In this document: positions 34,096 to 47,700 of the stretch, piece by piece | Numbering within the stretch: the stretch's first letter is position 1 | How the letters are laid out: each line of letters opens with the position of its first letter | From: Antitrichia curtipendula | Lineage: Eukaryota > Streptophyta > Bryopsida > Hypnales > Leucodontaceae | DNA: 64,000 nucleotides | Direction: 5' to 3' | Assembly (NCBI GenBank): GCA_951230915.1 | Contig: OX579633.1 | Span: forward strand, 6,236,145-6,300,144 | Made by a program: the position numbers and the translations under genes | The notes under the pieces: model-generated | What the model saw: the letters and a program-made list of their open reading frames with translations, nothing else | The model's database searches: none | Told to the model about the DNA's origin: nothing

Positions 34096-36269
34096 ATGAA
34101 CGCCTACTTAGTCCTCTTCCTAATCTGCTTCGTCCCTTTGGCTACCCACCGCTATAATGCAAGAACTGAAACCGCTGCATCCCTCTTCTCCAAACCCCAA
34201 GAATCTTCCCCATCCCCTCCTCCCCCTCCTCCTCCTCCCCCACCATCGTCATCGCTTCTGTCCAGGCTCCTGGCCTACCTCATCCGACGACCTTCACAGA
34301 AAATGCCGCCCCTGAAACCACCGCCTGCGAGCTCCGAGTATACCTACTACGCTTCCCCGCCCGTGGTGAAGGTGCCCCACCGACCTTCCCCTGTTTCCCG
34401 TTGGTTCAGCAACTCCGCTCCCACGAGAGCTCGACGGGCGACACCACCACCGAAGCAGACGTATTATCGAAGGGCGCCTCTGAGTTCGTATGCTGCGGCT
34501 CGGAACGCGGAGGGCGTGATCACGCTGACGGCGTTTCTGGGGACGGAAGGCTCCAATGTGGATGTGGACATGGTGGTGCTCATGGCGCATATTCAAGCGG
34601 CGTGTAAGCATATTGGAGTGGTTCTGTCGTCACCGAAAGAATTGACGTCTTCCGCTTCGGCTTATGAGTCTGCTGTTGGAGGTCGGGAGCGGGAGGATCC
34701 GCGGTCGCTGCGGATTCTTTCGGTGCGTTGCTTTCCTTCTGCTCACTCATTCACCGTTATTGTTGGTAGAGTTTCAATTTTCCCTGTGGCACTTAACAAT
34801 TTGTTTAGTGTTATGATTCACCGTAGATTCCAGTCTGACCTCTTCACCACCTCATGACAATTGCAACAACTTCTTCGGTGGAATTCAGCTGATTCGGGAG
34901 CTTTCAGGCAGCATCATAATGAGAGTCTTCTACATGCTTTATTGGAGGTTTCTCTTATGTATAGAGTGATTGTACAGAAGCCAGCTTCTGTATAATCATT
35001 GTGACCGTAGGGAGGCTCTGTAGAAATCACGGAGAAGACTCTCTTTATGATGCTGTCTAAAAGCTCCCGAAACAGTCGAATTGTCCATTCAATTGTTATG
35101 TGTGATGGTGGAGAGGTCAGACTGGAGTCCAGGTGGTTCATAACATAGGAAATTTGTGTAAAAATTCAACAATTGGAAAACGGGAGCTCGTTGAACTAAC
35201 AATGCTCACACTTTGCTGGCAGGCAGAACAACATACTTCAAATGGCTCTCAGAAGCTCAGGCAAAGTGGCAGCCATCTCTTCGGAAGAGGATGAGGCACC
35301 TATATGGTTTGGCGACGGCCCTTACGTTGTAGTGTTCGACCCCTTGGATGGGTCGCAAGACTTCGATGAGCTCACTCCCACAGGCACCATGTTTAGCATC
35401 TACTACCGGCTGCGGGAAGCCGATCATCTCCCCTTGGGACAGAAAGCGGCCATCAATGTGATGCAACGAGGGGAGAGGCTCGTGGCAGCTGGTTATGGTA
35501 TCTACTCTTCAGCGACCATGATGTGTTTCTCTGTTGGGACGGGCTTACATGGATTCACTTTGGACAGCGATTTTGGGGAGTTTGTCTTGACCCACCCGGA
35601 TATTCGAATTCCTGAACGAGGTTTCTCTTTGAACCCTGCCAACCAGTACTGAGTATTTGTGTTCGTTGAAGTGTCTGCTTTCTCACGAAAGTGCAATTTC
35701 CTTCTAAGTCTTGTAGTTCCCTTGTATCATGGAACATCATTATGTATAAATATATCTTCCTACGAAGTCTTCGCATAGTACCCTGTCAACAACCATGTGG
35801 TTTGACACCCTTGATTCATTGCTGTATGGTTTCAGGCAACGTGTACTCTGTTAACGATGGAAGGTATTTCGATTGGCCCGAAGGTTTACGCCAATATGTA
35901 GACACCATTCGGCAAGGACGCGGTCAGAATGCCCGACGTTACTCTGCCAAGTATATCTCTTCGTTAGTCGCTGACCTTCATCGAACAATCTTATATGGTG
36001 GCATTGCCATGAACCCTCGTGCACACCTGCACCTCATACATGAAGCAAATGCCCTCAGTTTCTTAGTGGAAAACGGTGGTGGACGGGCTATAGACGGGAG
36101 GCGTCGTATTTTGGAAATTCAACCCACGCATCTGCATCAACGACTGTCCTTGTTCCTTGGTAGCCGCGCCGATGTTTCAGAGCTTGAAACTTATGGTGAG
36201 GTTCAGCAAGTCATCAACATCCGCCGTGAATACGAATATGATGATGATGATGATGACTATTTTGATTAA
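34096..36269 (+). CDS. Fructose-1,6-bisphosphatase paralog, chloroplast cpFBPII type
   Basis: Three exons, 34096-34722, 35227-35620 and 35836-36269, in exact phase (627, 394 and 434 bases), encode 484 residues. The N-terminal 130 or so residues are not conserved: a hydrophobic start (LVLFLICFVPLA), a Pro run and then an Arg/Ser/Pro-rich stretch. The FBPase fold follows: GVITLTAFLG, HIQAACKHIG, ISSEEDE (about 226-232), VVFDPLDGS (about 244-252), GTMFSIY, FGEFVLTHPDI, VYSVNDGRYFDWPEGL, YISSLVADLHRTILYGG, AMNPRAHLHLIHEAN, HQRLSLFLGS. The metal ligands (EE, DPLD and the late Glu) are kept. AMNP and the missing redox Cys loop point to cpFBPII rather than the Calvin-cycle light-regulated enzyme. 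Several binding-site positions differ from canonical FBPases, so activity is uncertain. A poly-Asp tail (YDDDDDDYFD) ends the protein. Normal role by family: hydrolysis of fructose 1,6-bisphosphate in plastid carbohydrate metabolism. Confidence 0.88.
34830..35125. repeat. Foldback element (296 bp) in intron 1 of the FBPase gene
   Basis: Ends CCAGTCTGACCTCT / AGAGGTCAGACTGG are perfect inverses. The arms stay similar over about 150 bases to the centre near 34983 (ACAGAAGCCAGCTTCTGT). Shared internal words are CGGGAGCTTT, AGACAGCATCAT and GAGAGTCTTCT. No clear target duplication. As it lies in a transcribed intron it could form a long hairpin RNA. Confidence 0.85.
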
Positions 36270-39200
36270 TGGACTCGATACCCTTCAAGATCTGGGTGGA
36301 CATAGTGTTGTTTCTTGAATCCATACTTCTGCTTTTTTGTTGCTCCTAGGATTTGCATTGAAGAGAGAAGAGATTGAATAGAAGAGTTGCTTTGAAAGTT
36401 GAACTTGGCATTATGGTTTCTCACAAACTGTGAGACCATCTGTTAGAACCTTAGTGGAGCATAGAGCATGGCGTGGATTGCACTTCACGGCCAAATTGAT
36501 GTGGAGATGTGATTGAGTGTCTGTCTCTGCATCAGGACAAAATTTTGACAGTGGAAGGAGTCTGTTCTTGGAAACAGGGACTGACCTTTCTGGCGTAGAG
36601 CTTTCTTTTTCTCGAGAATTACTAGGATACTTCTTTGAGCTTGGACATCATTCATGTACATTGGAAGTAGCTGGGTGATTGTTTCCTCAGCTCATTAATA
36701 GAAGAGGGTCTCAAACACAGTTGATACTGTTAACCCTTAAAAGGACATTGCAAGCCCCATGGGCATTTTGAAATGTAGCTCCAATAATCTAATTTTTATT
36801 CCATTTTTAATTTTTTCAAAATGGTTAAAATTGTAATTTTTATGACACTTTGGAGATAGCATCTCAAAGCTTATATCGCACCACTTTTGAACTTGTGTCA
36901 ATTTGAGTAGAAGATTTTGTATATGCCTATGTAGAGTGTCCCTTGTATTAATTATGTATTTTCACACACCTATAGAAGGTGTATTTTTCAATGTTGATTC
37001 TTGTGTATGAATTATAGAAGCAATGTCTACTAGACCCAAAATTCTTTGAAGCAAGATTTCTTTTTGTTTTTTGAAGAAGTGCTAAAGTAGCAACATACAA
37101 AAAGTGATGATAGAATTAACTTTTCATCCACATATTTGGATTTGGATAAATTTAATTTTAAATTGACAATTTCATCCAAATAATTTTCCAAAATTGGAAC
37201 ATCTTGGCATCATCATCTAATTTTTCTTTAGATTTTTCCTTAACCCCTAAGTGCCTAGCGTGTGTTTATCAAAGCTAGACCCTTTTGAACTCATTCCAAT
37301 CAATTGTCACCCAAAATAAGATTCATAAAAACTGATCATAAAAATCAGTAGTATAGATAGGTCCAAAGCTGCAGTGACTAACACTAGCAACCTCATAAGT
37401 GCCATTTCTATTGCAAAGAGCTAAAAACTTTAAAAATTATTATTTTTGCATATATAACTAAAGGATCTTACACTAGATTAGTATAAGAATGTGTGGAAGA
37501 AATTTCAAAAACTTTGATGGTGTAGATTGCAAGATATTTGCATTTAAAGTTAAGAAAATATGTTTTTTTGCACCATTGTTGACTGAAGTTTTTGAGTTTA
37601 AATCTTTTTAGCTTAAAATCTTTGCACTATTGGTTTTGAATTTTGATTTTTTTATGTTGAACAATTGAGTTGAGAATCTAGAAAGTTTTAAAAATAAAAA
37701 TAAACACTTAATTTTCATTCATTCATAAATTGTTTAGTAGAAGTAGGTTCAAGATTGAAGGGAAAGCTAAATCGTTTTTAGCTTTAAGATGGATTTGAAA
37801 CATACTAATCTCAACTATGAGATTGTTCTAGCAAAAGATTTTAACCCTGTGAAATAGTTTTTTTTATAGAAAATTATAAAAATTGAATTCATAAATGAAC
37901 CCTACAAGTTATTTTTTCAAGAAAATATTATGATTGCCCAAAACATAAGATTGTCCAAAACTTTTACATCACCAATCCAAATGGAATGAATAAAAGCTTC
38001 CCATGTTGATAAAAATACAATCTAAGAGAATACATATAATTAAAATTTTGTGTGGATTCTTTTTGCCCATTGAACTAAAAATTTGAACTTATTGTGCCAT
38101 AACTTTTGTTCTCAAGCATCAATCAAATAAAAATGATATTCCTAGAAAACTAATGTGTTTTGATATCTTCACAAAAAGTTATAAAATAACACAATCAATA
38201 TTGAGACTATAGGAGCCTTCCCAAAATCTATTTTGACCTATAAGGGGATGATGGGACTTGAGGGATAAAATTTAGAACCAACTTTAATGTAAAAATACAG
38301 ATGAAAAAATATACAATATAAAAAAACATATTGTGTAATTTCTAGCATTTAGTGCTTGCATTTGTTTTTAGTTTTAGGACTTTTTCAAATATTCAAGATG
38401 GAGTAGAAACAAGAAAAATTCAAGATTCGTGTTTTTATTCTAATTGAGATACAAAAAATAAAAATCACAATTAAGTTTGACAAAGGCACGTCTACTTTGG
38501 GGATATAGGAGCCTTGAGGGTGTTGAGAACTTCATTTGAATTGTAATCTAATCTTAGGTTTAAAATTAAAAATTTAATCGATTAATGATAATAGAAAACA
38601 ATTTGATTATACAAGTGGATTGAAATTTTATAGTGTCCCCAAAGGTTGGAAGTTCAAGAATGATTGACGGCTTCATATCCTAATTTGAACATTAAATCTA
38701 AGATTATGGTCTTATTAAATGTATAAGGTTTTCCCCTCAAGATCTATTAACTTCTCAAAAATGTTGGTTGTAAATGAATCTATACATTTTGAATATTTTT
38801 TCACACATATATGTATGCATAAATTTTAAATTATAACCATATGAAAGTGAAAATTTGTCATATAGAATACATAGAATTAAATGTGAAAATAAAGATGCTT
38901 GATTTTGTAGATTAAAACTTTACTTAAATCATTTTTTTAAGTAAAAAAATGATACAATTTTTAAAGAAGAATATTTTAGCAAAAAAATAAGAATAAAATA
39001 CAAACTGGATTATAATATAGAGCAAAATGCATTCCTTTTAGAACTTTTTATATGGAACAAAAAAATATATCTCAAGGTACTATACATCTTCAAATTCGAG
39101 TATGTGAAATAGTCAAAATTGAACTACCTAGATACTACAAAATATTCAAAAATATGAGTACGTCATTTTTTAACACCCTAAAGGACCTCAACCATTTATG

Positions 39201-41069
39201 TTGCAAAGAATAAGAAGTTGGGAGAATAAAATTTCTTTTTTGGCATATCTAACCATAGGATTTTATACTAGATTAGTGCAAAAATGTGTAGAAGAAATTT
39301 CGGAGACTTTGGCATCATAGATTGCAAGCTATGTGTGGTTAAAGTGAAAAAATCAAGTTTTTACATCTTGCATGACTAGATTATTTGTCTTTGAACCTTT
39401 TCAGCTTGTTTTTTTTGCACTACAAAGTTTGAATTTAAATATTTTATGATAAAAAATTAAATTGAGAGTCTAGAGCAAAAAATAAAAATAAAAAACAATC
39501 AATTTTCATTCTTAAAAAAGTTGTTAATGCAGACATAGGTACAAGATAAAAGGAAAAACTAAATTGTCACATGGAATTGAAATTCACTAATCTCAATGGT
39601 GAGATTGTCCTACAAAGCAAACTAAACCTTTTGGAACCTTTTTTTTTTAATTCAAAAAATGAGATAAAAAATGAATCCAATTCATTACTTTCTCAAGAAA
39701 ATGCTATGGTTTATGGGAAAACAAGATGTTCTATAACTTTTACATCACTAATTCAAATGGAATGAATCAAATCTTTTATATAAACAAAAATATGATCTAT
39801 AAACATGTATATTAAAAAGAAATTGAAATTTTTGTAGATTTCTTTTACCATCTAATGAAGTGAAATTTGTTCTTAGGATGGTATAATTTAGAACATATTC
39901 TTGACAAGACAATCACTATTTTGTTTTGTATATCAATTACTTATATTAGAATAATCTATGGGTTTTTCAGTTACATGTTTTTGGTTGTAGAAAAAACCAT
40001 TTTGTTACATGTAATATATTAGTTACATGTATTAGAATAGTCTATGTTTTAAAAAAAAATAATTAATAGAATGGAAAACAATATCTTGTAATTTAGCCCT
40101 CAAAGTCTCAAGGCCTTCTTTCCATCAAAACAATATATTGATGTAAACAACATTGTATATACTACGGAAAAATTCTAAATTCTTGCAATACCAATAGTCA
40201 ATTGTCCTAGTGTTTTGCACATCCATGGTCACTAATCATTCATGCTCCAATTTGGTATGGTAATTTTTTTTCACTTTGATTCTTCTATCCTCAATATTCT
40301 GCATTTGTTAAAGACTCTATTTATAAATTTGCTTTGGCCAAAACAACTCTAGGACTTAAAGAACTAAACACAAATGCTATAGAATAGTAGGGCAAGGTAA
40401 ACTAATATTTTTGACCAAAATTGTTGCATATGTTATGTTTGTAATCATTTTGTAAGTAATTTGAATGTAAAATCTAATAGTATTTATAGTTCTTACTTAC
40501 GAAGTACTTCAAGGTTAATTCCTAAAGGACCAAGGCACATTTAGGACAAAAGCTATTAAAAACAAATATTTTTTAGGGGAGTGAGAAAAAATGTTTTTTT
40601 TCTTTTAAAATTCAACTTTACAAATTTGTACTAGCTTCTAAAGGACCAGACAATATTTTTTGGCAATAGAGAAATTTTAGGCAAGTACATGTAGTTGGAG
40701 ATTTCCATATTTTAGGCTGAAAATTTGAATAGAAGGTGAGGACGAGGAAAATCTTTCATATGCACTAAATTTCATGACATTTGAAAATATGAGTAAAAAA
40801 TTATGGACTAATATGTTATTTTTTTTCCATAAATGGACAGTCTAAGCATATATGTTCTTTTTCAAAAATATTTGTGAAAAATGCTAATCTTATTGGTTGC
40901 AATGCTGTAATAAACAATCTTCATCTTGTAATTTTATTTTTTGAAAAAAATATTGAATATTGAGTAAAATAAAGGACTTCAAAGTTTATTTTAAAGTTGA
41001 GAATCTATAAATAAAAACTCCTCATAACTTTTGACTCATTCATCAAAATGGAACGTTTCAAAGCTTTTC

Positions 41070-41103
<34 letters not shown>

Positions 41104-44100
41104 CACTCTACAAAAGCGAGCTTATGAAGTGAAGCTGCCTTGTTTTTTGCAAGTCAAAAAAATGATTTCAATGAATTTGAATGCTTATTTCTTGAATCCA
41201 CGCGGTGGAAATTTTTGGAATTTTTACCACAAGTTTTCAAGTTAGCATACTACAAGATCCTATGGTTACATATGTCAAAAAAAGTTTTTTTCTAAAATTT
41301 TAAACGTGTACTAGAAATGGCAGTTTTAGAGTGTTTTTGGTGAAAACATAATCACGGCTCTTTAGAGGCTGGACAACTATGGAAAAGTGATGAAAAAATT
41401 TCAAAAACTTTAACCACACAAGTTGAAAGATTAAAGTGTAGAGTGAGATTTTTGCACTATATATGGATTTTTTAATAGTTATATTATATATCATATTATC
41501 TACGTACCTGTCAAAGTTCACAAGTAGAAGAGTAATTTTTCACATTCTGTCCAAAACTACCCTACTTCATTAATAAATTTTAAGTAATATATATTTTTTT
41601 ATCTAGGCATCTAATTTGGAAAAAAAATTGATATATCTATAAACATGATACATATCTATATCTTCTGCCAAAAATTCAAAAAAATTCATTTAAAATTCAT
41701 TTTTCAAGGACCTACCCAAATTTTTCATTGGTCATTCAATTTCAGCTTCATCCTTTAGGAATTTATAAATCTCAAATAATTTTCTAAATTTCATCTAATC
41801 ATTAGGAAAAAATTCAGGCCTTGAAAGGGTTGTTAAGAAAAGATTCCTCAAGTTATGAACAAGTGCAGTGCTAGCTTGATTATTTAATAATAGTAAATTT
41901 TATTAAAAAATTCAATAAAAAACAATAAAATAATCACAATATGATGTGGTACTAGTAGTGCCTCATCACATTCTTAGAGTTTTATAATTTTGACTTTAAT
42001 TTTGAAAATTAATTTTTTTTAATCATTTTTAAGTTTAAGAAAAATGATTTTCTAAAACTGTCCCGTACCATTTGAGGAATTGCAGCTTGCTAAATTTTAA
42101 AATAATAATAATAATAGTTTTAATTTTTTTTAGTTAAAATTTTTCTTCCATTTTTTCAGCTAGCATTCCTTGCTGCCAAAGAATTAACGGCCTTTTCCAC
42201 GGCTCATATTTTTTGTAATGATAGTTTAAGCAATGGATGTTTTTTAATAGCAATAGAGATTAACATCTACTAACCTTCAATGTCTAATCTAAAGTTACAA
42301 AAAATTAGACACAAGAAGGTAAAAAATAGTAGTAAAAAATCAAAATACAAATAAGTTCTTAAAAGTATTATACAAAAAGCTCTTAAAAGTTAAACAAAAC
42401 AAAAGAGGAGCTTTGAAATGAAATCCTAGGAGTTTGAACAATGAGTTTTTCTATTAAATTGTAGAAATAAGTATGTTCAAGAAAGCTAGCAAATCTATAA
42501 ATAATTTGTCTTTACATTATATGTTCATAGAGAGACAATTTCTCTAAAGATATTAGTCTTTGCATCACACATTCAAGGAGTGCTAATATTTGCTATATAT
42601 GAGATCAATCTTTACATCATTCGTTATGAGCAAGTCTGATATTTCTTATTGTATATTACAGGTGTAAGGGAATATCTCCAAAATATAAAAAAGTGCAAAC
42701 ACATTTGACTTTAGAATTTGGCACTTCTAATTTAAAAATGATTCTTTAGAATTATCTAAAATAATTATATGAAATAAAAATATTAGTTTCCACAACTTTA
42801 GGCATTCAAGAGTGCAACTAATTGTAAAGAATTGAAATGTAAAATTGTTAATATTTGATTTAAAGACTCATTTATAAGGAATTAATAGTATACAATTTCA
42901 AACCAAAAGTAGAACCAAACATGTGGATTTTAATGAGCTTTTAATGCACTATTTTTGTTGAATTAAGAACTTTGGTTCAAAATCTCATTATATGAGTTTA
43001 TTAATTTTAATAGAACTCTAATTAATTATAATTAATAGAATTTTTTTTATTTTTTTTAATAAATGAACGTATAGGATAATTCTATTGTAAACAACTTTTA
43101 ATATAACATAATACAACAAATGATTCTCTTACAACAAGCCTACGTCCAAATTGTAAACTTTTAAATATTATTCATAGAAAAAAATGAAAATAAAACCATA
43201 CCTAGCAACTACTAGTATCATATATCCAATATAGACTAATATTTTTGGTACTAAATTGATTTTTTTTTTAAACTTTATCATTCTATCCATTTGATTGTAA
43301 TTAAGACTTTGGTGTTAATTGTAGTGTCTAATTAATTTTCAAAGGCATACTTGACTAAAAAAATTCAAAAGTTATACTTTTGAAAAATACGCATGTATAT
43401 ATTTAGGTATTCAAGTTTAAAAAAAAATTATAGTTGCCCAAAACACTATCTTTTGTAATATTTTTGTTCTTTACAAGTTTATAGATGAAATACAATAATT
43501 CCAAAAATTTGGCATCTATGTTGAGAAGTATATCATACCAAACCTACCCCATAGCTATGGTGGTAAAAACAAATACCTCATGTTTGCGTTTACAATTTTT
43601 TCTCAACTTTTATTGTGTTATGGGTAACTTCATCTTCCTATAGCAAATGTTTTTTGGATTTGCTTATTCAAATCTATAAATAGAATGATAGACTTGTTTT
43701 TAAATAGAATATATGATCCAGATGAATTATATAATGAATTCTTAACTTTGCTCTAATTTCATGGTTGAAACATATGGATGAATCTTATAGTCTATAATTA
43801 GACAAGATGGATTCAATTTATTTTAAAATTTTCCAAATGAGAATCAATATTGTGATCAGTCTACCATCATCATAAAGATAGTAGAATTACCATTCATCAC
43901 TTTTATAGTTGTAATACACCTTAGTAAGCTAAAAAAAGTTGAAACTCAGTTGTATAATATGAGATGCCCATTGTTCATCATTTAAAAATATGGACACTGG
44001 AATATTTAGAAATGAACTAATAGGTATTCAAACTAAAGAAAATAAAATTCATTTTAAAAAAAATCATAAAAGATCATTCTGGTTCAACTAAAATATCTAT

Positions 44101-44150
44101 AACATTAAGCATTCTTTATTCTATTCATTGATATTATGCTCAATTTATTT
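36270..44150. other. Gene-free AT-rich stretch with TTAA-family relics
   Basis: After the FBPase 3' UTR no gene is supported. Family-like left ends occur at 36730 (TTAACCCTTAAAAGGAC), 37240 (TTAACCCCTAAGTGCC), 39170 (TTAACACCCTAAAGGACC) and 40515 (TTAATTCCTAAAGGACC). Decayed bodies run from 37240 to about 38250 and 40630 to about 41375. GGATCTTACACTAGATTAGT near 37456 and GGATTTTATACTAGATTAGT near 39259 are the same internal segment. The span 41400-44150 shows nothing recognisable. Confidence 0.55.
41073..41102. repeat. (TA)15 microsatellite
   Basis: Thirty bases of uninterrupted TA, inside a decayed TTAA-family body. Confidence 0.95.
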
Positions 44151-44440
44151 TAGAGCTTCCTCAATGAATATTAATTGGATGAAGTTTATGTAGAACTTTC
44201 TTTCTTCTTTCCTGTGAAGTATTACCTAACTTTTCTTAGAGCTTCTTCGATGAATATCAATTGGATGAAATTCATATATAATGTCATTCTTTCTTTCTTC
44301 TTTCCAGTGATATAATCCCTTTGTTTCTGACAGACCTGTGTTTCCTTTGTGTTTACAAAGAAAACAGGGGTCTTTTTCAGAATCAATAATTACACAATTT
44401 CTCTTGAAGCTTCGTCATAAATATTAGTTAGATGATTTTC
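44151..44440. repeat. Imperfect tandem repeat upstream of RPT1
   Basis: TAGAGCTTCCTCAATGAATA at 44151 recurs as TAGAGCTTCTTCGATGAATA at 44237 (86-base period), each followed by TTGGATGAA and TTTCTTTCTTCTTTCC. A third, weaker copy is near 44405 (GAAGCTTCGTCATAAATATT). It ends about 260 bases before the RPT1 start, so it lies in the likely promoter. Confidence 0.7.
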
Positions 44441-44703
44441 ACTTTTGCAAAACTTTCATCGTTCCAATGGATGACAAGTTCGCAAGTAAGGGATTCAGTT
44501 CACATTGATTTTGAGAAACCTTCAGTCCAGTTCATCTCCAAGTACTTCGTCACGCTCGTCATTCAGGACGAAGCACCCGCAAAGCTTTGAACGCAATACA
44601 GTACTGCTCTGTTCTCTGTTCCGCGCCGGAAGCCCTAACCCCATTCATTCCATCCCCTTCGCTCGGCAACGCCATAGCTGTTCTCTTTTGAGCTTTGAGC
44701 ACC

Positions 44704-47700
44704 ATGGCGGACATTGCCGACGATCTCCTCAAGGAGAAGAACCCGCCTCCGCTCGATGAGGACGACATCGCCCTCCTCAAAACCTATGTACGTCTGCATT
44801 TCACGCCCTTCTTTGATTTTTTCCTGTTTCGCCAATTTTAAGTTTGCCTGGTCTTGGCGTTTATGCTAACTTTTGTGATGGCATCCAAGAATCGGTTGAA
44901 GTCTTGCACTGCTCGGTGTTCATGTGCTTGTGCTATCGTTTCTTGGCGGTGGCATTGAGCTAGGGTTATGGAGACTCGAGCAATCGTTCGTTTGTTTCTA
45001 GTGTCGGTGCTTGGTTACTTCGAATGGTCATAATTGGTGTGACAACTAATTTTGTAACCCTAATTAGAGCCGGTGTTGAATCGGCTTCTTGGTTAATGGT
45101 AGCTCGAGCACCTGAGTGTTTGTACGACGTGGCCACAAATTCAAATTCTAGAACCAACCCTTGAAATGTGAAAATAAGAATTCTGTACCGCGAACGACTG
45201 CCGAACAATAGAGTGTTAACAATCTGCATGCAATTTAAAACTAGTGGAAATTTCACAATGATTTTGAGTTTGGTAGTCTGAGGATCACTTTTCCTGGTCT
45301 TGGTGTAGATGCTACCCTTAGAATGGCATTAGAGAGTCGGTCGAAAGTTATTTTTATCGCGCAGCACTGCTCGTTTTCCACATGCTTGTGATTTCGTTTC
45401 TTTGTGGTGCCGTTGAGCTAAGGTTATAGAGCGATCGTTACGAGGATCATTTGTCTTTTCTGGTGTCCATGCGCTTGTTTATTTCCAATGGTAATTGGTG
45501 GGACAACGAAATTTGTAACCCTTGATAGATCCGGTATTGAATCGATTTTGGGGTACGTGGTGGTTTCAATTCGAGTAGGGCAAGCGCTTGTAAATGTTTT
45601 AGATTGCACGCGAGTTGTTTGCACTCTCATCTTTCGGCAGTTGTTCAAGCTTTAGACGTTTTCATTTCTACATCTTATTACCGATTCTGGTGATTTAGCT
45701 TGGTGGCCATGCTGTGTGAAGATTCGTTTTCTTCTCACAATAGTACGGTGAGAGATGACTGTTTCACTTGTTCGACACGCAAGTATCGTATTATAATTTG
45801 GAGTTGAAATGACTGTTAGAGTTTTCTCTAAGTAGGGAACACTAAACTGTTGGGGATCTGATCCCGTCTCCTGCACTGACCCCTGTTACCAACTGCAACT
45901 CATCTACTCATACTCTTGGTTGGGCTAATTAGAAAGTGGTTGGGCTAATAAACACGAATTTTTTAGATGTTGGTGGTCACTGATCTTTGAATGGAAATGG
46001 GGTTTGTCTGCTGTCAATCACAGTGGCCTACTACCGTAACTCCCACTTTGAAATTACATCAGAATTCATACATAGTGATGAAAACTTGATCTCAACATAG
46101 GTGTCTTTTGTCCGCAATGATCTCTACTGCTCCATACATCTCCCAAATATTAACTCTTGTATGTGTTTCTATGCTTAAAGGGACGCAAATAGTACACTCC
46201 ACCATAGTTGCACTTAGCTTCCTATGATTGAAATTTTGACCACTTTACCTTCAAGATAATTAAAGCGAAAATTGTTTACCGTATGCTGGATATCTCTCTG
46301 GATTTCTTGTGCCGAAGCAAATCTGCGAAGCAATTGTATAGGACTATATTTCTATCTCTTGTTGTGCAGGGTTTTCCTGAGGTTTAAGTTTCAGCTCGTC
46401 GTTGAGGTTCTGGCCTGGTTTGGAAATGACTCTGAAATTTCTATTTTTATTTATTAGTAATGATGTGGGCGTTTGCTATTGCAGGGCTTGGGTCCATATT
46501 CCAACCTTATTCAAAAAACTGAGAAGGACATCAAAGAGATGGCTAAGAAGGTCAATGACTTGTGTGGTAAGCTTATTTTCCCCATATCCTGTTATATTAT
46601 TCGAAAACCGTGATTACCGGTATTGAACATGTGCGACCTATTGCATTATAACATTAGAATGGAATTTCCGTGGATTCTCTTTATGAAAAGCGGGAAATTT
46701 GAGTGAAACTGCTTTCCTCAATGATGTACCCACTGTTAAACAGTATTCTGCACCTGTACTTATTGAGAAGATCCCTTCACGGCCATATTCCCTGAGATGT
46801 TGCCGCACATTATCCCGCTTCTGACAGCCAACTGTATCATCGTCTGAGCAGGAATTAAGGAATCAGACACCGGGTTGGCAGTGCCTAGTCAATGGGATCT
46901 TGTATCAGATAAACAGATGATGCAAGAGGAACAACCATTGCAGGTAAGTATAGTACGCAGCCCTAAGCATTCTTAGTTGTCTTTCAGTTTTGCAAGATCT
47001 TATCATATGTAACGCTTGGATGGTAGTGTCTCAGTTTGCTGCTTTTGGCAGGTTGCTAGGTGCACAAAAATTATCAACGCCAACACCGATGATTCCAAGT
47101 ATGTCATCAATGTGAAGCAGATTGCTAAGGTATCACAAGCAACTACAACCGAGTAATATGAATCTTGGTTCATCTTTTGTTTAACTAGTAAAAAAGAATA
47201 GCTTCTCTAAGTCAATGATTATATTCTCATCATTGGCTAGTCACAATAAGGTCTCAAAGACTTAGTTTTCAGTCATTTGAGCTGCTCCATTGACTTTATT
47301 TCATGACTTGGTTTTGGAATTCCTTCGGTCTCATCATGAACTGGTGATGCAAGTTGTGGTTATTGAATCGATCAATTGATACATTCTTGGGGTTCCACCG
47401 TTTCGTGAATTCGCCCAACACTTGATCATTATTGGTGGAATTGGCAGTTTGTCGTTGGATTGGGTGAGAAGGTGTCTCCAACAGACATAGAGGAGGGTAT
47501 GCGTGTTGGGTAAGTTTTCTCTAAATTTCGTTCCAGCCCTTTTCAGCCACCGCGAGACACATTGATCAAGTTATTATTACTACGTTCCTTCCAGGCACAT
47601 CTTCCTGATAATTTTGTATTTACTGCTCTAATTAGGTTAGGTGGTGACGCTTTAACGCTGGTATTCTGGTTAAGATCTTACTTAATTGTTAGCAATTGAC

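Noticed and set aside
44966..45876. Minus-strand open frames in RPT1 intron 1
   Set aside because: Short, domain-free and antisense within a secure gene; no splice or promoter evidence.
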